NCBI GenBank assembly: GCA_019746355.1
Contig: JAIESC010000081.1
Location: forward strand, 7,149-71,148
Reading direction: 5' to 3'
Origin: Xanthobacteraceae bacterium
Lineage (GTDB): Bacteria; Pseudomonadota; Alphaproteobacteria; Rhizobiales; Xanthobacteraceae
DNA length: 64,000 nucleotides
Shown one piece after another: positions 34,479 through 42,898 of this stretch. The notes below the pieces were generated by a model. The model was not told the DNA's origin, ran no database searches, and saw only the letters and a program-made list of their open reading frames with translations. A program made the translations under genes and the position numbers. Every line of letters starts with the position of its first letter. Position 1 is the first letter of the stretch.

Positions 34479-36077
34479 GTGCCCGATCTCACCGAGCTGT
34501 TCGAACCGTCTGCGCGCACCGTGCCGGAAATGCTTCGCCGGCAAGCGACGCGCTACGGCAGTCGGCCGCTGTTCGTCTTTGAAGGCACGCGATGGAGCTA
34601 TGCGGATGTCATGGATGTCGCCGCCGGCAGCGGCGGTCGCCTGGCGGCTGCGGGTATTGCCAAGGGAGACCGGGTGGCCATCCTGTGCGGCAACCGCCCG
34701 GAATTCCTTGACGTGTTTCTCGGCTGCGCCTGGATCGGCGCGATCTCCGTGCCGATCAATGTTGCCGCCAGGGGGCCGCAGCTTGAGCACATGCTCAAGA
34801 CATCGGGAGCGCGGCTCCTGGTGATCGAGAGCGAATGGCTGCCGGCGCTGGAATTCATCAATTTGCCCGGTCTCGCAATCGAACAGATCTGGATCATCGA
34901 TCCTCTGTCCGAAGTGCCGGACCGGAACCAGGCGATTCCCGTTCGGGCCATGCCCAAACGCCCTTCACCAGTCGCTGCGGCCGATCTCAAGCCGCACGAC
35001 CTGCTCACAATACTTTTCACGTCAGGAACCACCGGCCCTTCGAAGGGCGTATGCAGCCCGCATGCGCAGTTCTTCTGGTGGGGCATGAACGTGCAACACC
35101 AGCTCGAATTGCGGGACGGGGATGTGCTGCATACGACGCTTCCGCTGTTTCACGTCAATGCCATGGCCTGTTTTTTCCAGGCGCTGCTGAGCGGCGGCAC
35201 GCAGTTCGTTGAAAAGCGCTTCTCCGCGTCCAGCTTCTGGCCGTCACTTGTCAGCTCCGGCGCCACGGTAACGTACGTGCTGGGAGCCATGGTGCCGATC
35301 CTGCTGTCGCGCGCGCCGTGCGATGACGAAAAGAGACACAAGGTTCGCGTCGCACTGGCGCCCGGTGTTCCGGCGCATTTCCACGAGGAGTTCACGCATC
35401 GCACCGGTATCGTTCTGCTCGATGCCTACGGCGCAACTGAAAGCAACGCCGTGATCGGTACCACCCATGGCACGCGCCGGCCGGGCTGGATGGGGCAGCT
35501 GTTCGACGGATTCCAGGCCAGAGTGGTCGACGAGGGCGACAACGTGGTGCCGGATGGCGCGCCTGGCGAATTGCTGTTACGCGCTGACGAGCCCTTTGCC
35601 ATGGCCACCGGCTATTTCGGCATGCCCGAGAAGACCGTGGAGGCCTGGGGCAATCTGTGGCTGCACACCGGTGATCGTGTGGTGCGCGATGACGAAGGAT
35701 ATTACAAATTCATCGACCGCATGAAGGATAGCATCCGTCGCCGCGGCGAAAACATCTCGTCCTTCGAAGTGGAGCGGGTCATCATGTCTCATCCCGCAGT
35801 CGAGATCGCGGCGGTTTTTCCGGTACCGTCGGAGCTGGCCGAGGACGAAGTGATGACCGCTGTGGTGGTGAAACATGGTGCGTCGCTCGACGGCTCCGAG
35901 TTGATCCGCTTCTGCGAGGGACGGCTCTCCTATTTTGCAATTCCGCGTTTTGTGGAGTTCGTGGGCGAATTGCCTCGAACCGAGAGCGGTAAGGTACAGA
36001 AGTTCAAGTTGCGTGAGCGTGGCCGGACGGCCGGGACATGGGATCGCGAAGCGGCCGGGATAAAGTTGAGGCGGTAA
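34479..36077 (+). CDS. AMP-forming acyl-CoA synthetase
   Basis: This 532-residue ANL-superfamily enzyme has the P-loop ILFTSGTTGPSKGV, the A5 motif DAYGATESNAV, WLHTGDRVVRDDEG and DRMKDSIRRRGENIS. It ends with the catalytic Lys in ESGKVQKFKLR. It activates a carboxylate to acyl-CoA. With the thiolase-like protein and thioesterase it implies a CoA-thioester catabolic route. It starts at a GTG at 34479 with a weak RBS, and an upstream start is blocked by a stop. Confidence 0.9.
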   Translation: MPDLTELFEPSARTVPEMLRRQATRYGSRPLFVFEGTRWSYADVMDVAAGSGGRLAAAGIAKGDRVAILCGNRPEFLDVFLGCAWIGAISVPINVAARGPQLEHMLKTSGARLLVIESEWLPALEFINLPGLAIEQIWIIDPLSEVPDRNQAIPVRAMPKRPSPVAAADLKPHDLLTILFTSGTTGPSKGVCSPHAQFFWWGMNVQHQLELRDGDVLHTTLPLFHVNAMACFFQALLSGGTQFVEKRFSASSFWPSLVSSGATVTYVLGAMVPILLSRAPCDDEKRHKVRVALAPGVPAHFHEEFTHRTGIVLLDAYGATESNAVIGTTHGTRRPGWMGQLFDGFQARVVDEGDNVVPDGAPGELLLRADEPFAMATGYFGMPEKTVEAWGNLWLHTGDRVVRDDEGYYKFIDRMKDSIRRRGENISSFEVERVIMSHPAVEIAAVFPVPSELAEDEVMTAVVVKHGASLDGSELIRFCEGRLSYFAIPRFVEFVGELPRTESGKVQKFKLRERGRTAGTWDREAAGIKLRR

Positions 36078-36117
36078 GCTCGTTTCAGCTGCCCATTTGC
36101 CAGTTGGGGTAATCCGA

Positions 36118-36873
36118 ATGACCATATCCTGGTTCTGCCAGTGGGATACGAAAGACGAGCAGAGGCCTGCGCTCGACCAGCACGATCATCAAGGTCTGAT
36201 GGCGCTGCTGCGCGGATGTCCGCGGCTGATCGAAGGCCACGTCATGACGCCAGTGCAGGCTCACGATCCGCATTATGCCGCGGAACTGAACACGTCACCC
36301 CTGCTGATGATTCAACTTGAGTTTGCCGAGATCTCTGATCTCGAGGAATGCCTCCGCCCGCACGGCTACCTGCAAAAGCTCGCCCATCCCGACACGTTGC
36401 CGAGCCTTGGCGGTGCCGTGGCAAGCAGTCACGCCATGTTGACGCGTCGCTACCCGGTCGCTCAGCCGCTGCAAAGCGCGCCTGCCGGCGGCGTCCTGAG
36501 CTATATGGTGGAATATGAAGGGCCTGCGGTGGACGAGAATGCGTGGCATCAGTTCTATGTCGAAGGTCATCCGCCGCTGCTCGCAAAATTCCCCGGTATC
36601 CGGAAGATCGAGATCTACACCCCGGCCGTCGTGATCTCGGCGCTACCCTTTGCGCTCCGCAAATCGATGCAACGAAACAAAACCGTTTTCGACAGCCCAG
36701 ATGCCATGAATACGGCAATGGCAAGCCCGGTGCGAGCCGCCCTGCGGCGCGACTTCCGCGCATTTCCGGAGTTTTCAGGCGCAGCCAGGCACTACCCCTT
36801 CAACACGATTTCTGTTCGCGGCAGCGATGCTTCCATTGGTGAGGGCCGAGCAAATGTCCGCGCTGCTGTCTAA
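36118..36873 (+). CDS. EthD/dimeric alpha-beta-barrel-like protein
   Basis: This 251-residue protein lacks a signal peptide. Its C-terminal half has AWHQFYVEGHPPLLAKFPG followed by IRKIEIYT, the EthD-type ferredoxin-like pattern. The N-terminal half (ISWFCQWDTKDEQRPAL) may be a second such domain. These small barrels act in aromatic or polyketide catabolism as isomerases or accessory proteins. The gene overlaps the following cyclase gene by 20 bp. Function is inferred from the fold only. Confidence 0.65.
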   Translation: MTISWFCQWDTKDEQRPALDQHDHQGLMALLRGCPRLIEGHVMTPVQAHDPHYAAELNTSPLLMIQLEFAEISDLEECLRPHGYLQKLAHPDTLPSLGGAVASSHAMLTRRYPVAQPLQSAPAGGVLSYMVEYEGPAVDENAWHQFYVEGHPPLLAKFPGIRKIEIYTPAVVISALPFALRKSMQRNKTVFDSPDAMNTAMASPVRAALRRDFRAFPEFSGAARHYPFNTISVRGSDASIGEGRANVRAAV

Positions 36874-37633
36874 AATCGCTTCCTTCATCGCCGAGGAGCG
36901 GATCTGCGTTGTGGACCTGACGCAGACCTTGAGGCCCGAGACGCCGGCGATCGGGTTTTCGCCGCTGCCAGCGTCGCCCAATCCATTCCGCATCTCGGAG
37001 ATCTCGCGTTATGACCAGCGGGGTCCGGCCTGGTACTGGAACAACATCTCTTGCGGCGAGCATATCGGCACGCATTTCGATGCGCCGGCGCATTGGGTAA
37101 CCGGTCGGCAATACGCAGACGGCTATACCGACACTGTCTCGATGGAACGGCTGATTGCGCCGGCCGCGGTCATTGATTGCTCCAAAGAGGCGGCGGCTGA
37201 CGAGAAATTCCTGCTTGAGCCCGGCCATATCCAGGCCTGGGAATCCGAGCACGGCCGAATCCCGAACGGTGCCTGGGTTCTGATGCGCACCGACTGGTCG
37301 AAGCGCGATGGCCCGGCGAACGTTCTCAATTTGAAGGAGGGTGGCCCACACACCCCGGGTCCGTCTGCATCGGCGATGACGTTTCTTACGCAGCATCGCA
37401 ACGTCAATGGCTGGGGCGTGGAAGCGGTCTGCACCGATGCCGGCCAGGCTTCGACGTTCGAACCGCCGTTTCCGGCACATCATTTCATGCATGGCGCGAA
37501 CAAGTTCGGGCTGGCAAATCTCTGCAATCTCGACCGGTTGCCGCCGACCGGATCTGTATTGATCACAGCACCACTGAAGATCGAGAGGGGCTCGGGCAGT
37601 CCGCTACGAGCCCTGGCGCTGGTGCCAGCGTAG
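36854..37633 (+). CDS. Cyclase-family metal-dependent hydrolase, paralogue of 22565-23389
   Basis: This 259-residue protein has VVDLTQTLRPETPAI, WYWNNISCGEHIGTHFDAP with AHWVTGRQ (metal motif HxGTHxDxPxH) and CTDAGQASTF. It is clearly the same subtype as the minus-operon copy: both have YDxRGPxxYWNNIS and GAWxLMRTDWSKR. The start at 36854 has GAGGG upstream. Two such hydrolases in facing operons suggest two successive ring or amide hydrolyses. Confidence 0.87.
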   Translation: MSALLSKIASFIAEERICVVDLTQTLRPETPAIGFSPLPASPNPFRISEISRYDQRGPAWYWNNISCGEHIGTHFDAPAHWVTGRQYADGYTDTVSMERLIAPAAVIDCSKEAAADEKFLLEPGHIQAWESEHGRIPNGAWVLMRTDWSKRDGPANVLNLKEGGPHTPGPSASAMTFLTQHRNVNGWGVEAVCTDAGQASTFEPPFPAHHFMHGANKFGLANLCNLDRLPPTGSVLITAPLKIERGSGSPLRALALVPA

Positions 37634-37666
37634 TTCAGGAAGCCTGTCTGGGAGCTTGAGACTGAA

Positions 37667-38125
37667 ATGAAACCCACCCTGCAACCCGGCGTTTCGTTCA
37701 CCCGCCGCGTCGTCGTCGATAGCGCCCGCACCATCGGTTTCATGGGCGAGGACGGCCGCGTCTATGGCACGCCGTACATGATCATGGACATCGAGGAGAC
37801 CTGCCGCCAGTTGATCCTGCAGCACGCCGATGCGGGGGAGGACTCGGTTGGCATCGACGTGTCGGTCAAGCATCTCGCGGCGACGCTGCCCAACATGACG
37901 GTCGAGATCGCCGTGAGGGTGACCGGCGCCGAAGGGCGCAAGGTGGCGTTTGAAGTCCATGCCAAGGATGAGCTCGACACCATCAGCACCGGCAGTCATG
38001 AGCGTTTTGTCGTCGACATCTCCAGGACCGCCGAGCGGCTGAAGGCCAAGGCGGCGAAATGGCACACGCTGAAAAACGCGGCCGCCGGCGGTGAACGAGG
38101 CGACGAAATCCATACCGCAGTCTGA
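37667..38125 (+). CDS. Hotdog-fold thioesterase (FlK-like)
   Basis: This 152-residue protein fits the fluoroacetyl-CoA-thioesterase-like family: LQPGVSFTRRVVVDSAR, VYGTPYMIMDIEETCRQLI and DSVGIDVSVKHLAATLPNM. VTGAEGRKVAFEVHAKDEL and HERFVVD follow. These enzymes hydrolyse small acyl-CoAs. Last gene of the plus operon. Its stop merges with the 5' end of a repeat shared with 53723. Confidence 0.82.
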   Translation: MKPTLQPGVSFTRRVVVDSARTIGFMGEDGRVYGTPYMIMDIEETCRQLILQHADAGEDSVGIDVSVKHLAATLPNMTVEIAVRVTGAEGRKVAFEVHAKDELDTISTGSHERFVVDISRTAERLKAKAAKWHTLKNAAAGGERGDEIHTAV

Positions 38126-38173
38126 ATCCTATCCAGTCGACGGCTGACAAGAAAACTCGGTTTTTCTATCCAG
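38124..38173. repeat. 50-bp motif shared with 53723-53772, hairpin core
   Basis: GAATCCTATCCAG opens the motif. An AGAAAA/TTTTCT hairpin is in the middle and CCAG closes it. About 70% of positions match the copy at 53723, where the hairpin arms differ but still pair. It could be a transcription terminator or the edge of a mobile element. Confidence 0.4.
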
Positions 38174-38441
38174 CACGGCAGGGAATCCAGGTTAACTCGC
38201 ACGGTATCCCGAAGTGGAAGGGGGAGAACCGTCGCAGGAAGTCGAGGTGGTGCTCGCCCCATTCGGCAATATCGTCGAAATCGTCGCAGGAGGCGATGGT
38301 CGCGCAGGTCACCAGGAACAGCACTTCGTGCAGCGGATACATGACCTTTGCGGGTTCCCGGTCATCCTCCAGTTCGGAGAAATGCTTCAGGAGCAGCGCC
38401 AGACGGGCGCGCGGGCTCTCGTCTTCGAGGGACAGCTTCAT
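38166..38441 (-). pseudogene. Truncated ISAs1-type transposase
   Basis: The minus-strand frame (91 aa) encodes only the N-terminus of an ISAs1-family transposase: HFSELEDDREPAKVMYPLHE, VLFLVTCATIASCDDFDDIA and EWGEHHLDFLRRFSPFHFGI. It then runs into the terminal repeat. The DDE catalytic domain is missing. It lies inside the inverted repeats at 38171 and 38518. Confidence 0.8.
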
Positions 38442-38543
38442 CTCGGGCCTCCTGGCGAATCAAGGCACCGACGGAATCACCCTCCGAAGCTCAAGGCAAA
38501 ATCAGCAAAACAAGCCCGTTAACCTGAATTCCCTGCCGTGCTG
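38171..38543. mobile_element. Internally deleted ISAs1-derived element (MITE-like) with 26-bp inverted repeats
   Basis: CAGCACGGCAGGGAAT followed by CCAGGTTAAC (38171-38196) is repeated in reverse at 38518-38543 with one mismatch. The 373-bp element keeps the transposase N-terminus but not the catalytic part, so it could move only with help from a full copy. No clear target duplication is visible. Confidence 0.75.
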
Positions 38544-38640
38544 GGCTAAGGGATGCGGGTTGACAACATTCTTATCTTGGAACATAACAAGAACAAGCTT
38601 CGTTTCTGCTCGCATTTTTCGGGACGGAAGCGAAGCGAGG

Positions 38641-38825
38641 GACGCGAGCGCGGGGGAGTCCATGGCCCCGCTTGCGTCATCTGGTGGAGCGCCGGGAGGC
38701 GCCGCCCCCCTACGTTACTGGGGGGCGCGTGCCTCCGCAAAGGCGCGCGGCGGACCCGTTGGTCCGCAGGGCCCTACGTTACTGGGCCCGGCGCCTCCCG
38801 GCGCTCCATTCCCTCGTTTCGAGGG
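38641..38825. repeat. Multi-hairpin structured element
   Basis: A perfect 19-bp outer stem (38686-38704 with 38789-38807) encloses four hairpins in a row. They are 38705-38725 (C6/G6, loop TACGTTACT), 38726-38749 (9 bp with one wobble, loop CCGCAA), 38750-38767 (7 bp, loop CGTT) and 38769-38789 (GGGCCC arms, loop TACGTTACT). A further hairpin lies on each side (38641-38678 and 38811-38825). No protein is coded. It could be a non-coding RNA, a palindromic mobile element or a terminator complex. The gap 38544-38939 holds nothing else recognisable. Confidence 0.7.
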
Positions 38826-38939
38826 ACACGGAAAAAGGGGAAAGGGCGAGCCCGGCAGCCCGAAAAAGTGAAGCGGCCGGGCAGCATAGCGTTGCCTATG
38901 CGGGTTGGGTTTGACAGCTGAAATCGCTGATGGCGGTGG

Positions 38940-39731
38940 TCACCGCTCCGGCCGCGTCAGCTTCTCGCTCGGTGGCGGCTGCCAGTTCTGGGTTTCCTCG
39001 TAACGCTTGGCGTAGCGGTAGAACGTGCCTTCGAAGTTGCCGAACGCGATGACAAAGCCCGCCCAGCCGTCCTTGAAGCCGCGCTTGAAGATGTAGTGCT
39101 TGATGAACGCCCACAGCCCGTGACCGAACGCGCTCGCCATCGACACACGCTTTCGCGTGAGCTTCGCTGCGCCGAGCGTGGAGTAGCGGTTCATCTTGCG
39201 GATGACTTCGTCCAGGTTCCGGAACGGGAACTGATGGATGGCTTGCGTCAGATGTCCGACCGGTTTGGCGGTGAGGATCTCGTAGCCCTCGTGGACCGGA
39301 TCGAGGGTGTAGCGCATCGCGCCTTTGCGGAAGAGCTGCGGCTGGCGATAGTTCGGATACCAGCCGGAGCCGGTGATCCAGCGGCCCATCATGTAGGAGC
39401 GCCGCGGCACAAGGTAGGCATCGTGTGCGGGCGCGCCCGCGACCGTCGCGAGGATTTCATCGCGCGCTTCCGCCGTGCAGCGCTCGTCGGAATCGAGGCT
39501 GAAGATCCAGTCGTGGGCACAGTGCTCCAGGGTTCGGTTGCGAAGGTCGCCGAAGCCGTGGAACGGCACCTGCACCACGCGCGCGCCGAGCGCCGTGGCC
39601 AGCGCCGCGGTGTTGTCGGTCGAGTTCGAGTCGGCGACCAGCACCTCGTCGGCCCACAGCACGCTGGAAACCGCGGCCTCGATCTTGGCGGCTTCGTTGA
39701 AGGCGATGATGTAGGCGGTGATTTTCGGCAT
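38940..39731 (-). CDS. Family 2 glycosyltransferase (WaaE/KdtX-like LPS core)
   Basis: This 263-residue GT2 enzyme starts ITAYIIAFNEAAKIEAAVSS. It has EVLVADSNSTDNTAALA, the catalytic DxD-type SLDSDERC and LVPRRSYMMGRWITGSGWYP, typical of the LPS core WaaE/KdtX group that adds a sugar to heptose. A hydrophobic C-terminal part could contact the membrane. It is divergent from the next GT2 gene. Confidence 0.87.
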   Translation of the reverse strand: MPKITAYIIAFNEAAKIEAAVSSVLWADEVLVADSNSTDNTAALATALGARVVQVPFHGFGDLRNRTLEHCAHDWIFSLDSDERCTAEARDEILATVAGAPAHDAYLVPRRSYMMGRWITGSGWYPNYRQPQLFRKGAMRYTLDPVHEGYEILTAKPVGHLTQAIHQFPFRNLDEVIRKMNRYSTLGAAKLTRKRVSMASAFGHGLWAFIKHYIFKRGFKDGWAGFVIAFGNFEGTFYRYAKRYEETQNWQPPPSEKLTRPER

Positions 39732-39849
39732 GCCCTCGGCGGGTCGGCTGGTCGCGGCGAGGGTGTTTTACCCGGCCCCCGTCCGCTTGACCATTGCGGA
39801 TGTCCGGCGCGGGACGGCATAACATGACTTGGGCATTTCGCGAGGGGCC

Positions 39850-40722
39850 GTGGCCGACCTGATCTCCATCATCGTGACGACCTACGACCGGCCTGACGCG
39901 CTGGACGCGGTGCTGCGCTCGCTGTCGCGGCAGCAGGACCGCCGGTTCGAGGTGATCGTCGCCGACGACGGGTCGGGGCCCGAGACCGCGGCGCTGATCA
40001 AGGCGTGGCAGCCGCGGCTCGGCGCGCCGCTCACGCAGGTCTGGCAGCAGCATCGCGACTTCCGCGCCGCCGAGATGCGCAACCGGGCGATCCGCGCGAG
40101 CAGGGGAAGCTACTGCGTGTTCCTCGACGGCGATTGCCTGGCGCGGCCGGATTTCGTCGCCGTGCACCGCAGCCTCGCCGAGCCGGGCTGGTTCGTCACC
40201 GGCAACCGCGCGCTGCTGACGCCGGACAAGACCGAAGCAGTGCTGCGCGACCATATCGAGATCGAAGGCTTCGGGCTGTCGAACTGGATTGGCGAACGGA
40301 TCGGCGGCGGGCTCAATCGGCTTGCCCCCGTTCTGCAATTGCCGCTCGGCCCGCTGCGCAAGCTCCGGCCGCAGGCCTGGGAGGGTGCGCGCTCCTGCAA
40401 CCTCGCGGTCTGGCGCGCCGACCTCGACCGCGTCGACGGCTTCGACGCGAGCTTCAGCGGCTGGGGCAAGGAGGATTCCGACCTGCTGGTGCGGCTCCTG
40501 CACGCCGGCGTCCGCCGCAAGGACGGCGCCTATGCGACCGGCGTGCTGCACCTGTGGCATCCGCCCGCCGACCGCTCGCAGTTGAACACCAACGAGCAGA
40601 AGCTCACGGATGTGATCAAGGACCGGCGCGTTCGCGCCGAGCAGGGGTTGTCCAGCCTCGACGACGGTCCGGCGAGCGCGCCGGCCCCGCGCAATCACCC
40701 GAATGCGGTTGCTGCGCCATGA
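39850..40722 (+). CDS. Family 2 glycosyltransferase
   Basis: This 290-residue GT2 enzyme has LISIIVTTYDRPDALDAVLR, EVIVADDGSG and FLDGDCLARPDF (DxD-like). It also has a C-terminal galactosyltransferase-type segment with SFSGWGKEDSDLLVRLLHAG. It probably extends LPS core or O-antigen. The start is a GTG at 39850 with GCGAGGGG upstream. Its stop overlaps the start of the O-antigen ligase gene (ATGA). Confidence 0.87.
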   Translation: MADLISIIVTTYDRPDALDAVLRSLSRQQDRRFEVIVADDGSGPETAALIKAWQPRLGAPLTQVWQQHRDFRAAEMRNRAIRASRGSYCVFLDGDCLARPDFVAVHRSLAEPGWFVTGNRALLTPDKTEAVLRDHIEIEGFGLSNWIGERIGGGLNRLAPVLQLPLGPLRKLRPQAWEGARSCNLAVWRADLDRVDGFDASFSGWGKEDSDLLVRLLHAGVRRKDGAYATGVLHLWHPPADRSQLNTNEQKLTDVIKDRRVRAEQGLSSLDDGPASAPAPRNHPNAVAAP

Positions 40723-41993
40723 CAGCTTCGGCCGACCGCGCGCGATTGCTGAGCTGGCCGACGCGCGACCGGCAGATGCTGATGGCCGACATCCTTGCGA
40801 CGGGCGTCGTCGTCGCGTTGCCCTGGTCGACCTCCGTGACGGAAATTCTGGTCTGGTTGTGGCTGATCGCGGCCGTTCCGCTGCTCGATCCAGCGGCGCT
40901 GCGGCGCGTGCTGAAGACGCCGGCCGGCGGCCTGCCGATCCTGCTGCTGCTGCTCGGACTGATCGGCATGCTGTGGGCGTTCGGCGTGCCGATGAAGGAG
41001 CGATGGGACGGCTTCAAGTCGTTCTACAAGTTCCTGTTTATCCCGTTGCTGATCGTCCATTTCCTCACATCCAAGCGCGGCGCGTGGGTGCTGATCGGCT
41101 ATCTCGCGTCCTGCGGCGCGCTGCTGGTGGTGTCGGCATTGACCCTGATCCCAGGCTTTCCCTGGCAGGGGCGCAACGGACCGGGCTTGCCGGTGCGGGA
41201 CCCCATTGCGCAGAGCGGCGAGTTCATCGTGTGCATCTTCGTGTTCGCAACCATCGCACTCGATGCCTGGAAAAACCGGCGGCCGGCGTGGACCATCCTT
41301 CTGTCGGTGCTGATCCTGCTGTTCTTGGCCAATATACTTGCGCTCCCCGCCATCAGCCGCACCTCATTTGTAGTGCTTCCGGTTCTGCTGCTGCTGTTTG
41401 GATTTCGCTGTCTGTCACGCAAAGGCGCGTTGGCCGTTGTTCTATGCGGCGTCGTCGTGGCCGGTCTGGCGTGGTCATTTTCGCATTCAGCCAGGGAAAA
41501 CGTCACGGGCCTGATCAACGAAGTGCGGAACTTCGAGTCGCAAGGCGACCGCACGCGGGCCGGCGAGCGGATCGAGTTCTGGAAAAAGTCGGTGGGCTTC
41601 ATCGCGGCGGCACCGGTGATCGGCCACGGCATCGGCTCGATCCCTGATCAGTTCCGGCAGACGGTCGTGAACCAGACCGGGATGGCGGCGCTGGCCTCGT
41701 CCAACCCGCACAATCAGACATTGGCGGTGGCGATCCAGCTCGGCGTCGTCGGCACGGTGGTGCTATGGGCGATGTGGATCGCGCATCTGCTGTTGTTTCG
41801 GGCCGAAGGGCTTGCGGCGTGGGTCGGGCTGGTGATCGTGACGCAGAACGTCGTCGGTTCGCTGTTCAACTCGCACCTGTTCGATTTCACGCAGGGCTGG
41901 GGCTACGTGATGGGCGTCGGCGTCGCCGCCGGCATGGTGTTGCAACAGACCGGGCCGCGTCAGGCCGCCGAAGTGCGAGACGCTTCATCCTGA
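40719..41993 (+). CDS. O-antigen ligase-family membrane protein (WaaL-like)
   Basis: This 424-residue polytopic protein has about ten helices. The periplasmic loop near residues ~270-330 contains RTRAGERIEFWKKSVGFIA, HGIGSIPDQF and ASSNPHNQTL, the Wzy_C/WaaL motif with the conserved His. It would join undecaprenyl-linked polysaccharide to lipid A core in the periplasm. The ATG at 40719 is coupled to the GT2 gene. Its 3' end overlaps the convergent epimerase gene by 34 bp. Confidence 0.87.
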   Translation: MTASADRARLLSWPTRDRQMLMADILATGVVVALPWSTSVTEILVWLWLIAAVPLLDPAALRRVLKTPAGGLPILLLLLGLIGMLWAFGVPMKERWDGFKSFYKFLFIPLLIVHFLTSKRGAWVLIGYLASCGALLVVSALTLIPGFPWQGRNGPGLPVRDPIAQSGEFIVCIFVFATIALDAWKNRRPAWTILLSVLILLFLANILALPAISRTSFVVLPVLLLLFGFRCLSRKGALAVVLCGVVVAGLAWSFSHSARENVTGLINEVRNFESQGDRTRAGERIEFWKKSVGFIAAAPVIGHGIGSIPDQFRQTVVNQTGMAALASSNPHNQTLAVAIQLGVVGTVVLWAMWIAHLLLFRAEGLAAWVGLVIVTQNVVGSLFNSHLFDFTQGWGYVMGVGVAAGMVLQQTGPRQAAEVRDASS

Positions 41994-42898
41994 ACCAGCA
42001 CTGACAGGCCCTCGCGCGTGCCGACCGCGGGTTTCCAGCCGGCGTTCAGGAGCTTCGACGGATCGGCGACCTGCGCGCCCCCGAGACGCTGCCACTCCTC
42101 GCCGCGGCCCATGGCCCTGGCACCGAGCGCGATGCAGGCCGGCGGAACCGGCAGCAATCCCGCTGAGCGTCCTTCGCCGGCGCGCAAGGCCGCGACGATC
42201 TCGGCCAACGTGAGCGCATCCGGATCCGCGACGATGTAGGTTTCGCCCTGTGTCGCGGGCGTCGCCAAGGTGAAGTGTATGGCGTCTATCAGGTTTTGCC
42301 GCGCCAGCAGCGAGCGGCGGTTGCGGCAGAGGCCCAACGGCAGCGGCCAGGGCTTGCGCGCAAGCTGCATCAGCCGCGCGAAATTGCCCTTGACGCCGGA
42401 GCCGTAGATCAGCACCGGACGCAGGATCGTGAACGGCACGCCGGCTGTGCGGACGGCGTCTTCGGCGGCAAGCTTGGACCGGCCGTAGGCGTCGGTCGGA
42501 CGGGCCGGATCGGCCTCGCGCAGCACGGTGCCGGACGCCGGGCCGCCTTGCGCCCGGATCGACGACACGAAGACGAGATGATGCACGCCGGCGATTTTGG
42601 CCGCTTGCGCAAGCTCGGTGGTGGCGATGCGGTTGACCCGGTCGTAGGTCTCCTCGGCAATGCCCGGGCCGGCATGGGCGATGCCGGCGAGGTGCACGAC
42701 CGTTTCCGCGCCCTTCAGCAGCGCGCGCCATTCGACCGGCCAGGTGAGGTCCGACACCGCCACGACCTCGACCGAGCGGGGAAACACGTCGGCCGGCTGC
42801 CGCATCGCGGCGCGGACGGTGTGTCCGGCGTTGGCGAGACCGGTGACGAGCGCGCGCCCGACAAAGCCCGACGCGCCGGTGACCAGGATGCGGGTCAC
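41960..42898 (-). CDS. NAD-dependent epimerase/dehydratase (WbpV/UDP-sugar type)
   Basis: This 312-residue extended SDR has RILVTGASGFVGRALV, VVHLAGIAHAG, FVSSIRAQGG and catalytic AYGRSKLAAED. Such enzymes make UDP-QuiNAc- or UDP-Gal-type precursors. Next to a WbpL/WecA-like transferase it probably makes the initiating sugar of O-antigen. It starts at a GTG (42898) that overlaps the upstream stop. Confidence 0.87.
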   Translation of the reverse strand: MTRILVTGASGFVGRALVTGLANAGHTVRAAMRQPADVFPRSVEVVAVSDLTWPVEWRALLKGAETVVHLAGIAHAGPGIAEETYDRVNRIATTELAQAAKIAGVHHLVFVSSIRAQGGPASGTVLREADPARPTDAYGRSKLAAEDAVRTAGVPFTILRPVLIYGSGVKGNFARLMQLARKPWPLPLGLCRNRRSLLARQNLIDAIHFTLATPATQGETYIVADPDALTLAEIVAALRAGEGRSAGLLPVPPACIALGARAMGRGEEWQRLGGAQVADPSKLLNAGWKPAVGTREGLSVLVQDEASRTSAA

